From Ailurus styani (Eukaryota > Chordata > Mammalia > Carnivora > Ailuridae), in contig LNAC01000745.1 in assembly GCA_002007465.1 (NCBI GenBank), forward strand, positions 9,833-73,832: 64,000 bases of DNA, given 5' to 3'. The position numbers and the translations under genes are program-made. Positions 12,903 to 24,564 of this stretch are shown piece by piece (position 1 is the stretch's first letter; each line of letters opens with the position of its first letter). The notes beneath the pieces were generated by a model. It did not search any database, had not been told where the DNA came from, and saw nothing but the letters and a program-made list of their open reading frames with translations.

Positions 12903-13339
12903 ATGAAAAGGCAGAAAAATTCACCCCCTCCCCCCAAAAAAGAACAAAAGGCAGTACAGATGGCTAGGGACCTAATCAATATGGACATTAGAAATATATC
13001 AGAACTAGAGTTCAGAATGACGATTATCAAGGTGCTAGCTGGGCTTGAAAAAAGCATGGAAGATACTAGAGAATCCCTTTCTGGAGAAATAAAAGAACTA
13101 AAATCTAATTAAGTTGAAATCAAAACAACAATTAATGAGGTGCAATAAAAAATGGAGGTTCTTACTGCTAGGATAAATGAGGCAGAAGAGAGAATTAGTG
13201 ATATAGAAGATGAAATGATGGAGAATAAAGAAGCTGAGCGAAAGAGAGACAAACAACTACCAGACCATGAGGGGAGAATTTGAGAGATAAGTGATACCAT
13301 GAGACAAAACAATATTAGAATAATTGAGATCCCAGAAGA

Positions 13340-13385
<46 letters not shown>

Positions 13386-13830
13386 CAGAAGGCATATTGA
13401 AGCAAATTATAGCATAGAATTTTCCTAATTTTGGGGGGGGAACAAGCATCAAAATCTGGGAGGCACAGAGAACCCCCCTCAAAATCAATAAAAATAGGTC
13501 CACACCACATCATCTAATAGTAAAACTTACAGTCTCAGTGATAAAGAGAAAATCCTGAAAGCAACTTGAGATAAGAAGTCTGTAACAAACAATGGTAGAA
13601 ATATTAGACTGGCAGCAGACCTATCCACAGAGATCTGGCAGGCCAGAAAGGACTGGCATGATATATTCAGAGCACTAAATGAGAAAATATGCAGCCAAGA
13701 ATACTATACCCAGGTAGGTTGTCACTGAAAATAAAAGGAGAGATAAAAAAACTTCCAGGACAAACAAAAACTAAAAGAATTTGCAAATGCCAAACCAGCC
13801 CTACAGGAAATATTGAAAGGGGTCCTCTAA
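12903..13830 (+). pseudogene. L1 ORF1p pseudogene (copy C)
   Basis: ORF1p is the trimeric coiled-coil RNA-binding protein that packages L1 RNA in cytoplasmic particles. This copy opens with ATG at 12903 and reads 69 codons (MKRQKNSPPPPKKEQ...) before an in-frame TAA at 13110-13112, where copy D has CAA at the matching codon. Sense continues in pieces: 'NEAE..ISD' coiled-coil residues near 13170, the RNA-recognition part near 13300-13700, and the family ending 'ALQEILKGVL' up to the stop at 13830. A (GA)n expansion at 13342-13384 replaces the loop that reads as acidic residues followed by GPEG in copy D. It is non-functional. Confidence 0.9.
13342..13384. repeat. (GA)n expansion inside L1 ORF1
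   Basis: A pure GA dinucleotide run of about 43 bases lies where copy D reads 'gaggacgagattgagagagg', so a short purine-rich codon stretch seeded a microsatellite after insertion. Confidence 0.9.
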
Positions 13831-15338
13831 GTAAAGAGAGAGCCTGGAGAAAGAACAGCAAAGAAAGCCTAAACCCAGAAGAAGAGAAATCATAAAGATC
13901 AGAGCAGAAATCAATGAAATAGAAACCAAAAGAACAGTAGAACAAATCAACAAACTAGGAGCTGGTTCTTGGAAAGAATTAACAAGATTGATAAACCCCT
14001 GGCCAGACTTATCCAAGAGAAAAAAGAAAGGACTCAAATTAATAAAATCATGAATGAAAGAGGAGAGATCACAATCAACACCAAAGAAATACAAACAATT
14101 ATAAGAACATATTATGCGCAACTCTACACCAGCAAATTTGACAATCTGGAAGAAATGGATGCATTCCTAGAGATATATAAATTACCAAAACTGAACCAGG
14201 AAGAAATAGAAAACCTGAATAGTCCCATAAATGGTAAGAAGATTGAAGCAGTCATCAAAAATCTCCCAAAAACAAGAGCCTAGGGACAGATGGCTTCCCA
14301 GGGGAATTCTACCAAACATTTAAAGAAGAATTAATACCTGTTCTCCTGAAACTGTTCCAAAAAATAGAAATGGAAGGAAAACTTCCAAACTCTTTTTATG
14401 AGGCCAGCATTACCTTGATCCCAAAACCAGACAAAAACTCCATCAAAAAGGAGAATTATAGACCAATATCCTTGATGAACACAGATGCAAAAATTCTCAC
14501 CAAAATACTAGCCAATAGGATCCAACAGCACATTAAAAGGATTATTCACCACGACCAAGTGGGATTTATTCCTGGGCTGCAAGTTTGCTTCAACATCCAT
14601 AAATCAATCAATGGGATACAATACATGAATAAAAGAAAGAAGAAGAACCATATGATACTCTCAGTAGATGCTGAAAAAGCATTTGACAAAGTACAGCATC
14701 CTTTCTTGATCGAAACCCTTCACAGTGTAGGGAAAGAGGGTACAAACCTCAATATCATAAAAGTACTAGAAGTCCTAGCCTCAGCAATCAGACAACAAAA
14801 AGAAATAAAAGGCATATGAATAGTCAAAGAAGGCAATAGACAAAATTTCACTTGTTGCAGATGATAGGATACTTTATGTGGAAAACCCAAAAGACTCCAC
14901 TCCAAAACTGCCAGAATTCATACAGGAATTCAATAAAGTGTCAGGATATAAAACCAGTGCACAGAAATCAGTTGCATTTCTATACACCAACAGCAAGACA
15001 GAAGAAAGAGAAATTAAGGAGTCGATCTCATTTACATTTGCACCCAAAATGATAAAATACCTAGGAATAAACGTAACCAAAGAGGCAAAGAATCTGTACT
15101 CAGAAAACTATAAAGCACTCATGAAAGAAATTGAGGAAGATACAAAGAAATGGAAAAACATTCCATGCTCAAGGATTGGAAGAACAAAGAGTGTGACTAT
15201 GTCTATGCTACCTAAGGCAATCAACATATTTAATGCAATCCCTAACAAAATACCATCAACTTTTTTCAAAAAAATGGGACAAATTATCCTAAAATTTATA
15301 TGGAACCAGAAAAGATGCTGCATAGCCAGAGGAATGTT

Positions 15339-15574
15339 GAAAAAGAAAACCATGGGCGCCTGGGTGGCTCAGTGGGTTAAAGCCTCTGCTTTTGGCTGAG
15401 GTCATGATCTCAGCGTCCTGGGATCGAGGCCCGCATCGGGCTCTCTGCTCAGCAGGGAGCCTGCTTCCTCCTCTCCCTGTCTCTCTGCCTGCCTCTCTGC
15501 CTACTTGTAATCTCTCTCTGGGTGTCAAATAAATAAATAAAATCTTAAAAAAAAAAAAAAGAAAAAGAAAACCA
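15339..15574 (+). mobile_element. Young CAN-SINE nested in L1 copy C
   Basis: The body at 15353-15560 has the tRNA-like head, 'gggatcgaggcccgcatcgg', the 'tgcctacttgtaatc' block and a long A tail. Perfect 14-bp duplications, 'gaaaaagaaaacca', sit at 15339-15352 and 15561-15574. It is younger than the L1 it interrupts. Confidence 0.95.
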
Positions 15575-16511
15575 AAGTTGGCGGCATCATTAATTCCAGA
15601 CTTCAAGCTCTATTACAAAGCTATAATCATCAGGACAGTATGGTACTGGCAGAAAAACAGACACCTAGATCAATGGAACAGAATAGAGAGCCCAGAAATG
15701 GACCCTCAACTCTATGGTCAACTAATCTTCGACAAAGCAGGAAAGAATGTACAATGAAAAAAAGACAGTCTCTTCAACAAATGGTGTTGGGAAAATTGGA
15801 CAGCCACATGCAGAAGAATGAAACTGAACCACTGCCTTACACCACAAAGAAGAATAGACTCAAAATGGATGAAAGACCTCAATGTGATACAGGAATCCAT
15901 CCAAATCCTTGAGGACACAGGCAGCAATCTCTTCAACCTCAGTTGCAGCAACTTCTTCCTAGAAACATTGCCAAAGGCAATGGAAGCAAGGGCAAAAATG
16001 AACTATTGGGACTTCATCAAGATTAAAAGCTTTTGCACAGTAAAGGAAACAGTCAATAAAACCAAAAGACAACCGACAGAATGGGAGAAAATATTCACAA
16101 ATGACATATTAAATAAAGGGCTGGTATCCAAAATTTATAAAGAACTTATCAAACTCAACTCCCAAAGAACAAATAATCCAATCAAGAAATGCCAGAAGAC
16201 AGGAACAGACATATCTGCGAAGACATCCAAATGGCCACAGACACATGAAAAAGTGCTCAACATCACTTGGCATCAGGGAAACACAAATCAAAACCACAGT
16301 GACAAACCACCTCACACCAGTCAGAATGACTAAAATTAACCAGTCAGGAAATGACAGATGTTGGCAAGGATGCGGAGAAAGGGGAACCCTCCTACACTGT
16401 TGGTGGGAATGCAAGCTGGTGCAGCCACTCTGGAAAACAGTATGGAGATTCCTCAAAAAGTTGAAAATGGAGCTACCCTACGACCCAGCAATCGCACTAC
16501 TGGGTATTTAN

Positions 16512-16539
16512 TTTAGGGTAAATCTGTATTTACCCTAAA
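16512..16539. repeat. Perfect 12-bp inverted repeat beside an ambiguous base
   Basis: 'tttagggtaaat' (16512-16523), loop 'ctgt', then 'atttaccctaaa' (16528-16539). An N stands at 16511. In copy D the matching stretch simply reads 'gggtatttatcctaaag', so the left arm is extra sequence: either a small inverted duplication or an assembly fold-back artefact. Confidence 0.9.
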
Positions 16540-16809
16540 GATACAAATGTAGTGATCCTCAGAGCACTTGCACCCAAATGTTTATAGCAGAATGTCCACA
16601 ATAGCCAAACTATGGAAAGAACCTAGATGTCCATCAACAGATGAATGGATAAAGAAGATGTGGTATATATATACAATGGAATATTAAGCAGCCATCAAAA
16701 ACCCAAAATCACGCCATTTGCCATGATGTGGATGGAACTAGAGGGCATTGTGCTAAGCGAAATAAGTCAATCAGGGGAAGACAATTATCATATGGTCTCT
16801 CTGACATGA

Positions 16810-17151
16810 GGGATTTGAGGGGTAGTGCAGGGGCTCGTCAGGGGTAGGGAGGGTAAAAATGAAACAAGATCGGATTGGGAGAGAGACAAACCATAGGAGA
16901 CTCTTAATCTCATGATACAAACTGAGGTTGCTGGGGGACGTGAGTGGGGAGGGATAGAGTGGCTGGGTTCTGGACATTGGGGAGCACATGTGCTATGGTG
17001 ACTGCTGTGAAATGTGTAAGCCTGATGATTCACAGACCTGTACCCCTGGGGCAAATAATACATTATATGTTAATTTTTAAGAAAAGAAATAAAATAAAAC
17101 AAAATAAAATAAATAAAATAAAATAATAAATAAAATAAAATAAAATAAAAT
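16810..17151 (+). other. L1 copy C 3' UTR and A/T-rich tail
   Basis: It follows the ORF2 stop and carries the G-rich tract typical of L1 3' UTRs (about 16817-16853). It ends in a tail of AAAAT-type units (about 17088-17151) directly before the target-site duplication. Confidence 0.85.
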
Positions 17152-17164
17152 ATCACTCCAAAGG

Positions 17165-17746
17165 GAAATTTTTAATGAATCAGAGCAAACATTGAGCAAA
17201 CAGTATCTCAATCAAAACGAAGTAATTCTGAGGAAGTTACTTTTGTTTTTAAAATATTACTCAATGTATTTTCCCAGCTCTGCTGTTTTTTGAAGAATTT
17301 TTAAAACATACACTAATAATTTATTTACACCCTACATATCTCACCATCCACAGCAAAATTTACTTGAGAACTGCACCAATGGAAATCAGAAAGTGCTACA
17401 GAGAGGGGATAAGGTGTTTAATATAAAAAACTTGAAAGTATGAAAGATAATGTCTGACTTTTCATTATCATGAATTTTTAAAAAAAACTTTTGGCACCTG
17501 ATAATGGAGAAAACATATACAGAAATGAAGACTTAAATATTTAGAGATTTATAATTCTCTTATCTAGAAAATCTTCATGAATCTCTCTTTTAAATAAAAT
17601 CCTAGAGAATTGAGAGGATTTCAATTGTTCAACATTTTTGTTCAGCTATTGAGAGCTGGGTTTCTTCAGGAGCATCTTGATTTTCATGGAATGACCAACA
17701 AAGATAGGCCATTTTGCTGAAAGTCCTGCTCCTCTTTTGATTTATT

Positions 17747-17748
<2 letters not shown>
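17165..17748. other. Unique-looking non-coding DNA
   Basis: No recognised gene or repeat. Confidence 0.4.

Positions 17749-17781
<33 letters not shown>
17749..17781. repeat. (GT)n microsatellite
   Basis: Pure GT dinucleotide run of about 33 bases. Confidence 0.97.
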
Positions 17782-17782
<1 letters not shown>

Positions 17783-17854
17783 CATTTTGTGTCTTTTGTT
17801 TTGGCACATTAGGTGGTACCTGATGTGGCCTACTGCTTACTCCCCCATCCACAC

Positions 17855-18010
17855 ATTTACTCATTCAAACAAAATTTATTGAGTTAAGACACTCTGGTTA
17901 ACAATAAATAATGTTTGGATGACTAAGCATACATTATGTCATAGTAAGTGTTAAGTACTGAGAAGAATCACAAAAGGTATGGTTCCAACCCCAAATAAGC
18001 TTATAATAGT
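17855..18010 (-). mobile_element. Probable L2 LINE 3'-end fossil
   Basis: 'attcaaacaaaatttattga', later 'gtgttaagtactgagaagaa' and 'ggttccaaccccaaataagc' follow the antisense L2 3'-end order with strong divergence. Confidence 0.5.
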
Positions 18011-20329
18011 GTTGAGGATATGAGATATGCTGATAAAATAGCTAATTTATTATATGGAACAGTCTCTATATTTGAAAATGAGTTTTTATAGATAATGAGA
18101 GCATAAGCAAGACAAGGGACAGTTTGTTGTGGGCTGAATATATCAACAAATACAGTGTATTTGAGATGTGATTTGAAATCAACCCTTGAGAAAGAAGAGA
18201 ACTTAGTCAGAAAAATGAACACGGTCAAAAAGGTCATGGTAGTAGCATGCGCTTAGCTGGTATGGTCAATATTTGCATTTCTAACTGGTGACATTATTCA
18301 AAGATAACCCAAATGTAACTTTGCTTCCATAAGTTCATTCTTGGTATTCAAACAAAATGGCAAATCCTACTTCAGTAGAACGAATGAATAAAGAAGTCTT
18401 TAATGAAGAGACTGAATGAAATGCAGAAGGAAAAGCTTGCATCCTACATGACACAACAAAACTGAATCATGCATTTAATTTTCTCCCTCCAGAAAGTTCC
18501 TCTTCCTGACTCTGCCCATCTCTTTTCTCCCACCTCTGGCCACCCTCCAACAGCCCTCTTTCCAGATCTTTCCAGATCTCTCCATCCTAGTTTAATTGTG
18601 CCACAATCTAAACATCTCAGGGGTCTCCAGCATGCAACCCCACAACTTATTCCACAAACATAAACAAAGGCGAGGCCTTGAGTAGTCATTATAAACAATA
18701 TGGGGTGGACAGAAGTGAACTAAGATATCGGTTTTTTTTCTGTTAGTTAATAGAACATAAATACAGGAGTCTTTAGGAAACTAGAAAATTCAGAAAGAAT
18801 TCATTGATAATGATTTATTTGTTACTTCCAAAATAAAATGCAATAAGGCTATAAACTCTCACAGATTGACTTTTCCAAAAGCTGCTTTTAAACCCTTGGT
18901 ACAGATAGCTTCGCTCTTGGGGTGTTTGATAACCACATCTTGTCTTCTTTACTTTTTTCTTTCTTTGCAGACACATACACTAACACCAATCTTTCAAATA
19001 ATAGGAAACTTCCCATAGGTCGTTTACCAGGCAAGATTAAGCTCTAACAACCCAAATAGATTTTTGGATAAGATGGCTGGTTGAAAGCACAGGAAAAAGC
19101 TGGGTTTCTCTTTTTCAACAGGCATGTAATGGGTAATGGGGGAGGTGGTTAAAAAAGTCACTCTCCATGTGGGGCCAAGGTTAAGATTGAGATTTTAGAG
19201 GCCAGAAGAGAAAAGTAACTACAACAATCCACATGTCTTCAAGAGCAGCCCTTTATATCCGAAGGATTGATTTTTCCCATGATTTTTTCAGTAACCCAAC
19301 TCATGTCTTTATTAAATGACCCAAGAGAATACAGTGTGGCTGAGAAGGCTTAGATTTCCTTAGCTCCAAGTCAGGTGTCCTCTATTTACTGTCCACTCAA
19401 ATTCAAAAGAGAATTTTATAAGAGCAAATGGAATACAGCCTAGTCTACTTTTACTTCAACTCTTTACCTGTTTTGTTTTCAATTCTCTGCTGAAGTGCCT
19501 TCGTTAACAGATTCTGAAGAACATTCATTAAGTTGAAAGATTCATTCACTACATTAATTTACTTTAATTTGGAAGAGCCAAATCATTTAGCCAAATTTGT
19601 TTCTATATTGCCAAAGCAGCGTATGCTGAACTAAATGATACTCGGCATTTTTTCACCCTAATACTGACTGACTCCATGGGGAGACAGAACAGGAATACCT
19701 ACCCATTCATTCAGGGAAGGAAATGTCACTTAGTCTCTATAGCTGCCCCAGGGCCTTCTCTAAACACAATGCAAGCCACCATTTGCTCTGAGACTGACTA
19801 AATATCCAGACTCTAGAAATAGGCTGGAAACTTTCAGAGGCATGGGAACACTCCACTATGAGAGTTGGAAACCAAATACTCCCTGCTTTAAATCCACTCA
19901 AATATTTTCATTTCTCTCATTGTTCTTGTTCCTCCCTGTTCCTCCTAGCTATGTCTTTTCTCGTCCCTTGGCCTGCAATTTTATCTTTTCCTATGCATTG
20001 CTTTTGTAGTAACCTGCTCTTTTCCTCATTTCTTGTTTCAATTTACTGATGCATATTGTCCTGCATAATTTTTCTAACTTTTTCTTTTTTTCAGAGATAA
20101 TGCAAAAACAATGTATTATGAAATACTATCATTTCCTCCAGACTAAGAGTCTGCATCTATTTTTTTTAAACTTTAGATGCATGTTGGGAGAATCAGGATA
20201 CAGACATGCACATATTGCAAGTGTAATACATATTACAATTGGTTGAAAGTAATAAAATATAGTTGTGTTAGATTAGGCAAGAAAGGAATGTAGTGGAGAG
20301 ATACTGGGGATCTCCTGGTAAACAAAGAT
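18011..20329. other. Unique-looking non-coding DNA
   Basis: About 2.3 kb without recognised repeats or coding signal. Frames such as the minus strand 18444-18698 and plus 19858-20049 have no recognisable domains. If a regulatory element is present I cannot identify it from sequence alone. Confidence 0.4.
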
Positions 20330-20915
20330 AGCATATGCTGTCTACAAAACCTCCCTTGAAATCAAAAGACACACATATGTTGAAAGCAAAAGCATAGAAT
20401 AAGATATCCCATACAAACACCAAAAAAGATCTGGGGTAGTTACACTAATATCACATAAAATAAACTTTCAATCAAAAACTGTTGCAAGAGGCATAGGAGG
20501 GCATTATATATTTATAACAAGTTCAACTCATCAAGAATATATAACAACTATAAACATAAATGCACTAAACAACCCTCATATATATAAACAAACATTGACA
20601 GGATTGAAGGGACAAATAGATAGTTCTATAGTAACAGTTGGAAACTTCAACACCCTGCTTTCAATAATGGATAAAAAATCTAGACAGATGATCAACAGAG
20701 GTGTAGGGGCTTGAAAACCACAATAAACCAACTAAACCCAACAGATCCATATAGATCATTGTGCTCAATGACAGCAGAATACACATTCTTCCCAAGTACA
20801 CATGGAACATTCTCCAAGATACACCATATGGTAGGTTTTTATCAGTACAGTTTGAGAAATTAAAATTATACAGAGCATCTCCTCTAACCACAATGGATGA
20901 AGAAATCAGTAACAG
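20330..20915 (+). mobile_element. L1 fragment (ORF2 endonuclease region)
   Basis: Plus-strand order matches L1 ORF2. 'tcaactcatcaagaatat' and 'cactaaacaaccctcatata' are followed by 'agaatacacattcttcccaa', 'gtacacatggaacattctcc' and 'accatatggtaggt', the diverged counterpart of the endonuclease segment at 45050-45120 in copy D. It is truncated at both ends and not coding. Confidence 0.85.
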
Positions 20916-22539
20916 AACCATTCACCATCTCATTTAGCAATGATAGAAAAAACATATAGTTCATCATTGAGACAAGTGGGAAAGGGGCCCTATAATACCT
21001 GTAATTGATAGAGTGTATTCTCCTTCCCGTGGGACAGGGCTAGGGAAGGAAATGATGGGACCAGTTAATTCATAAGCACCATCTATTCATTAGCGTACGA
21101 GTTTTTTGGCTAATCTTTGGGTAGTCTATGATTCTGCCTGATGGAAAGATTGCCTTTAAGTTTTGAGTGGAGTCAACATGAAAGGGATGTTTAAAAGGAT
21201 ACCATTATGGTGGGCTTGGTGGTAATCTTCTTGTCATGCCAGTATTTAGGCTGGGGTATTTCCATGGAGTGTGTGCAAACCAAGGCCCCAGGTCCCCAGA
21301 ATTTAGTCTGTTTTGGTTTTTTTCAGACATCTCCCTAGCACTTTATTTGTTTTTTGTATCCTCTACCTTTTACTTCATTCTTCATTATCACTATAGGATG
21401 ACTTGGTTTTCCCTTTCAGAGGCTGAAACATGGATATCAATACCTCTTAAGTTTTACATATCAGAGATCAGTTTTACATGTCAGGGTTAGGGACACCAAA
21501 TTACTTCCAATGACTTTGAGACACCATTTGAATATGTGATTAACAATATGTTCAATGTTGAGGTGTGTGTGTGGCTCATTATACCTGCTCTAGTAGGTTT
21601 CAAGCTGCAAAGATTTAAAAATCTTTATCTTTGAATCATTTTTTCTGTGCTGTCCCTTGGTGTCAGACTGTTAATGTGCAGTCTGGCACCTGCAAATAAT
21701 GTGGCTTTTGTAACCAATTATGTTTACCATGTCATTATATACACAGAGAATCTCAAAGACAAAATAGTGATCTTACACTTCCTCCTGAAGTAACTATACT
21801 TCCTCCTACCCACATGTCCCTAGTCTTTTCTTCATGTGTTAGCTACATTTCTCCTGGTCCTTTTGTATTAAATATTTTTGCAATGATATCAGATTGTGTG
21901 TATCCCAATAAGTGACCACAATGCTTTATGAAACATGATAGGATATTAGTGCATGTAAGTAAGATACATATGTTGTTTGCTTACGTGCAGTGTTTCATGT
22001 TTTCTACACTGAAGTCATTGCTCCTTTTGCTTTTAGGAATTTGAATGAAAATGTCAAAAGGCAACATCTTCAATTCTGAAAATGTAGTATGGGTCAATTT
22101 ATATATATATATTTATATATATTTATATTTTTATATTTATATATATTTATATATTTTTAACTAATACTATAAAGTCCTAGAAGTAAAAAACTATATCTTT
22201 TAAATTGAATTATTATTGTAAACACCAGAGCAGCAACATAAATGGTTGCCTAATGAAAATTTGTTTTCTAATTTGGAATTCTCATAAATACCTGTTTTTC
22301 CTTCTAATCCTATGATAATAAGGCCAGTTGATTATCTTCTGTTTAATGCTTCAGTTTCAGAACAATGAAGTATTTGTTGTGAACAAAAAGGAGACAAAAG
22401 TGTAACTTTCTTTTTTCAATGGAGGCTGGGATAGTAAAGGAAAATGAAAAATCAAATACCTATTGAGGAACCTATAATTTTCTATATATTACATACTTTT
22501 GTTCAATAACTGATTTAACATTCCTAAAAGGATGCTGCC
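20916..22539. other. Unique-looking non-coding DNA
   Basis: No gene seen. An AT-rich low-complexity stretch (TATATATTTA-type) lies at about 22099-22157. Confidence 0.45.
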
Positions 22540-22690
22540 ATCTATCATTACGTCTATCTGACATACTGAAGTAAGGGAATTGTATAAAACTTGCCCAAGG
22601 TTATCCAGCTAATAAGTGGTAGAAGTGAGAATTAAACCAAGAGATATCTATCTCCAAAGCTTTAGCTCTTCTCTTCCCACCATCCACTTT
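22540..22690 (-). mobile_element. MIR SINE fossil
   Basis: 'acttgcccaaggttatccag', 'ctaataagtggtagaagtga', 'gaattaaaccaagag' and 'ctccaaagctttagctctt' give the MIR core in antisense. Confidence 0.75.
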
Positions 22691-23457
22691 TAATAGCTAA
22701 TGCTTTCCTGCTTTTGAATATGACTAAGATTTCCAAAGAGCCTGTCAGCATTGCTTTTTGATGAGATAGAAAAATTACTGTTGATTCTTTAAGACATATT
22801 CCTTTCCCAGTGACTGTAGTTGTTCAGATGAAATTTCCAGACACTGGTAATCATATGGATGGAGACCAGGGACAGAAATCAGGGATGTCTCTGGAAGTCA
22901 GTAAAGACCAGTTGAGCTCATTGGTGATATTTATTATCACTTCCTCTAGACTAAATTAATCTTATTAATAACATCCTAATACTTTACAGTATTGCCATTC
23001 CCTGACTATTTCTTCTTCCTCCTTCTATCACTCTCCCTTATGTTTCCCCATATCATTATTATTATTGACAATTTTTGGTGAATTAAACTCAGTGATTAGT
23101 ATTCAATAGTACAGATCATGAAAGCAGACTCTTAGATCACAGTAAGAAAATAAAATAGAGGGGAACGATGTAAGTTATAAGAATGCTTCCCCCCACACAC
23201 ATATGCACATAATATACTGTTTGTTGCATTTCTCCAAAATCTATTCAGTATGTGTACATTTATTGTACCTTAGAAGTAAGGCTAGAAATGAGCATAATAT
23301 TCTGTTTACAAGTTATGGAAAATAAACCCAAATGTGGAAATCAATAGCAATGAGAATAGTGAAGAAAAACTACAACAAGGAATTTAGTTGTTATTTTTGT
23401 TTTCTAGTTATGATGCCAAGTATTGAATTTTCAACTTAAGACAAGGAGGTTGTAAAA
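22691..23457. other. Unique-looking non-coding DNA
   Basis: No gene or repeat recognised. Confidence 0.4.
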
Positions 23458-23835
23458 AGATGTATTAGTTTGCAAGGACTGCCATGACCAAGTACCACAG
23501 ACCGAGTGGGTTAAAGAACAGAAATTACTTCTCATGCTTCTGAAGGCTGGAGATCTGAGATAAGGTATCAGCAGATTTGACTTCTTCTGAGGACTCTCCT
23601 TGGATTGTAGATGGCTGTCTACTCCCTGAGTTTTCACATGGTCTTCCCTCTGTTCTTGTCTTTGTCTTAATGTTCTCTAGGATGGTAGTCACATTGGATT
23701 AGGGCCCATCCATATGACCTCATTTGACCTTAGTTACTTCTTAAAAGGCCCTATCTCCAAATTCAGTCATAACATGAGATACTGGGCATTAGAATTTCCA
23801 CATGTGGGGGGACACAATTCAGCCAATAACAGAAA
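23458..23835 (-). mobile_element. MLT1-type LTR (ERVL-MaLR) solo LTR
   Basis: Read on the plus strand it starts 'tgtattagtttgcaaggact', then 'accgagtgggttaaagaaca', 'acttcttctgaggactctcc', 'gttttcacatggtcttccct', 'gacctcatttgacc' and 'aaggccctatctccaaattc'. This is the MLT1 LTR in antisense. No flanking retroviral genes are seen. Confidence 0.8.
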
Positions 23836-23899
23836 AGTAATTTAAATAAATAAATAAACTCTTCCAGGGAGTTACTTAAGGGTATGAATTTATTCAAGA

Positions 23900-24070
23900 A
23901 CAACAGTAACAGCAAGGATTTACATAACTATGTACATTATGCAAGTGATTTTAAATTAATCATAACATCCTGGGAGATGGACATTAAATGAGATTGAGCA
24001 AAACTGAGTAACTCACCCAGAATTATATATTTCCAAATCCAGAATTCAAACCATGTAATTTCGAGTTTCA
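23900..24070 (-). mobile_element. Possible MIR fossil
   Basis: 'acataactatgtacattatg', 'cataacatcctgggagatgg' and 'ctgagtaactcacccagaat' follow the antisense MIR order, but very weakly. Confidence 0.4.
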
Positions 24071-24197
24071 AACTCATTCTATGTCTTACCATGAAAAACA
24101 ATATCTACTTCCCAAAGGATCCGCTCATTATCTATTCTATGTTATGCATTCACTTTATTTTTTGAAATGAACTTTGAGTCTTCATTTTGCTTAGTTT

Positions 24198-24264
24198 CAG
24201 AAATTATACGGGGAGGGGGTATAGCTCAGTGGAAGAGCATTTGACTGCAGAAATTATATGGGGA
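24198..24264 (+). pseudogene. Retroposed 5' half of tRNA-Cys(GCA), tailless, with 17-bp TSD
   Basis: The 33 bases at 24215-24247 match the 5' half of mammalian tRNA-Cys-GCA: acceptor strand, D arm with 'tatagctcagtggaagagca' and the anticodon stem up to the anticodon, where the match stops (the next bases, shared with the duplication, read CAG). It is flanked by 'cagaaattata[c/t]gggga' at 24198-24214 and 24248-24264, with one mismatch in 17 bases. There is no A tail. This fits the described class of tailless retropseudogenes made by L1 machinery from a truncated RNA. It is not a functional tRNA: the 3' half is absent. Confidence 0.85.
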
Positions 24265-24527
24265 TAGAATGGAGTTGGATATTGTTAGTGAAATTCATAC
24301 ATGGGGAAGGAAATTGAGTCCAGAAACTTCAACAATGTTTCCCTGTAGAAAGCAAATAACAGAACAAGAAACATTGTCATTCTCTTGGTTAAGCGATCTT
24401 TCCCAAAGCTCTGTAAGAATCAATTTTAAGAAGCCCAGTGTTTTTCAAACTTTCAGCAATGGGCTCTGCAGGGTCCTCTAATGAAATCTAAGAGACTTCT
24501 TAGCTTCATATTCTAATCTTTAATTTT
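24265..24527. other. Unique-looking non-coding DNA
   Basis: A 70-codon plus frame (24269-24481) starts inside the duplicated target and has no recognisable motif. Confidence 0.4.
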
Positions 24528-24533
24528 TAAGAT

Positions 24534-24564
<31 letters not shown>

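Larger units (their letters stand above)
13858..16809 (+). pseudogene. L1 ORF2p pseudogene (copy C), endonuclease domain deleted
   Basis: ORF2p is the L1 endonuclease/RT that nicks DNA and copies L1 RNA at the target. This copy starts abruptly just after ORF1 at the segment matching copy D position 45472, so the start codon and the whole endonuclease domain are absent. RT sense is visible in 13969-14283 and 14370-14819 ([28 protein letters not shown]). A 117-base deletion, relative to D 46381-46497, removes the [17 protein letters not shown] region. The FADD site reads as degraded '..ADD' near 14858. A SINE interrupts 15353-15560. The C-terminal zinc knuckle ([18 protein letters not shown]) survives near 16360-16413. 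It is non-functional. Confidence 0.92.
11097..17164 (+). mobile_element. Full-length, decayed L1 (copy C) with TSD
   Basis: Duplicated target sequences 'atcactc[t/c]aaagg' lie at 11097-11109 and 17152-17164. The element at 11110-17151 has, in order: 5' UTR, ORF1 remnant, ORF2 remnant, G-rich 3' UTR and an (AAAAT)-type tail. A YY1-like 'caagatgg' sits about 13 bases from the 5' end, as in human L1, supporting a true full-length insertion. Against copy D (41880) it lacks about 1.04 kb covering the ORF2 start and endonuclease domain, and 117 bases of the RT domain. A young SINE splits it at 15353-15560. Many other frame breaks make it inactive, and it is clearly more decayed than copy D. Confidence 0.95.

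Noticed and set aside
24215..24250. A working tRNA-Cys gene
   Set aside because: The 3' half, T arm and terminator are missing.
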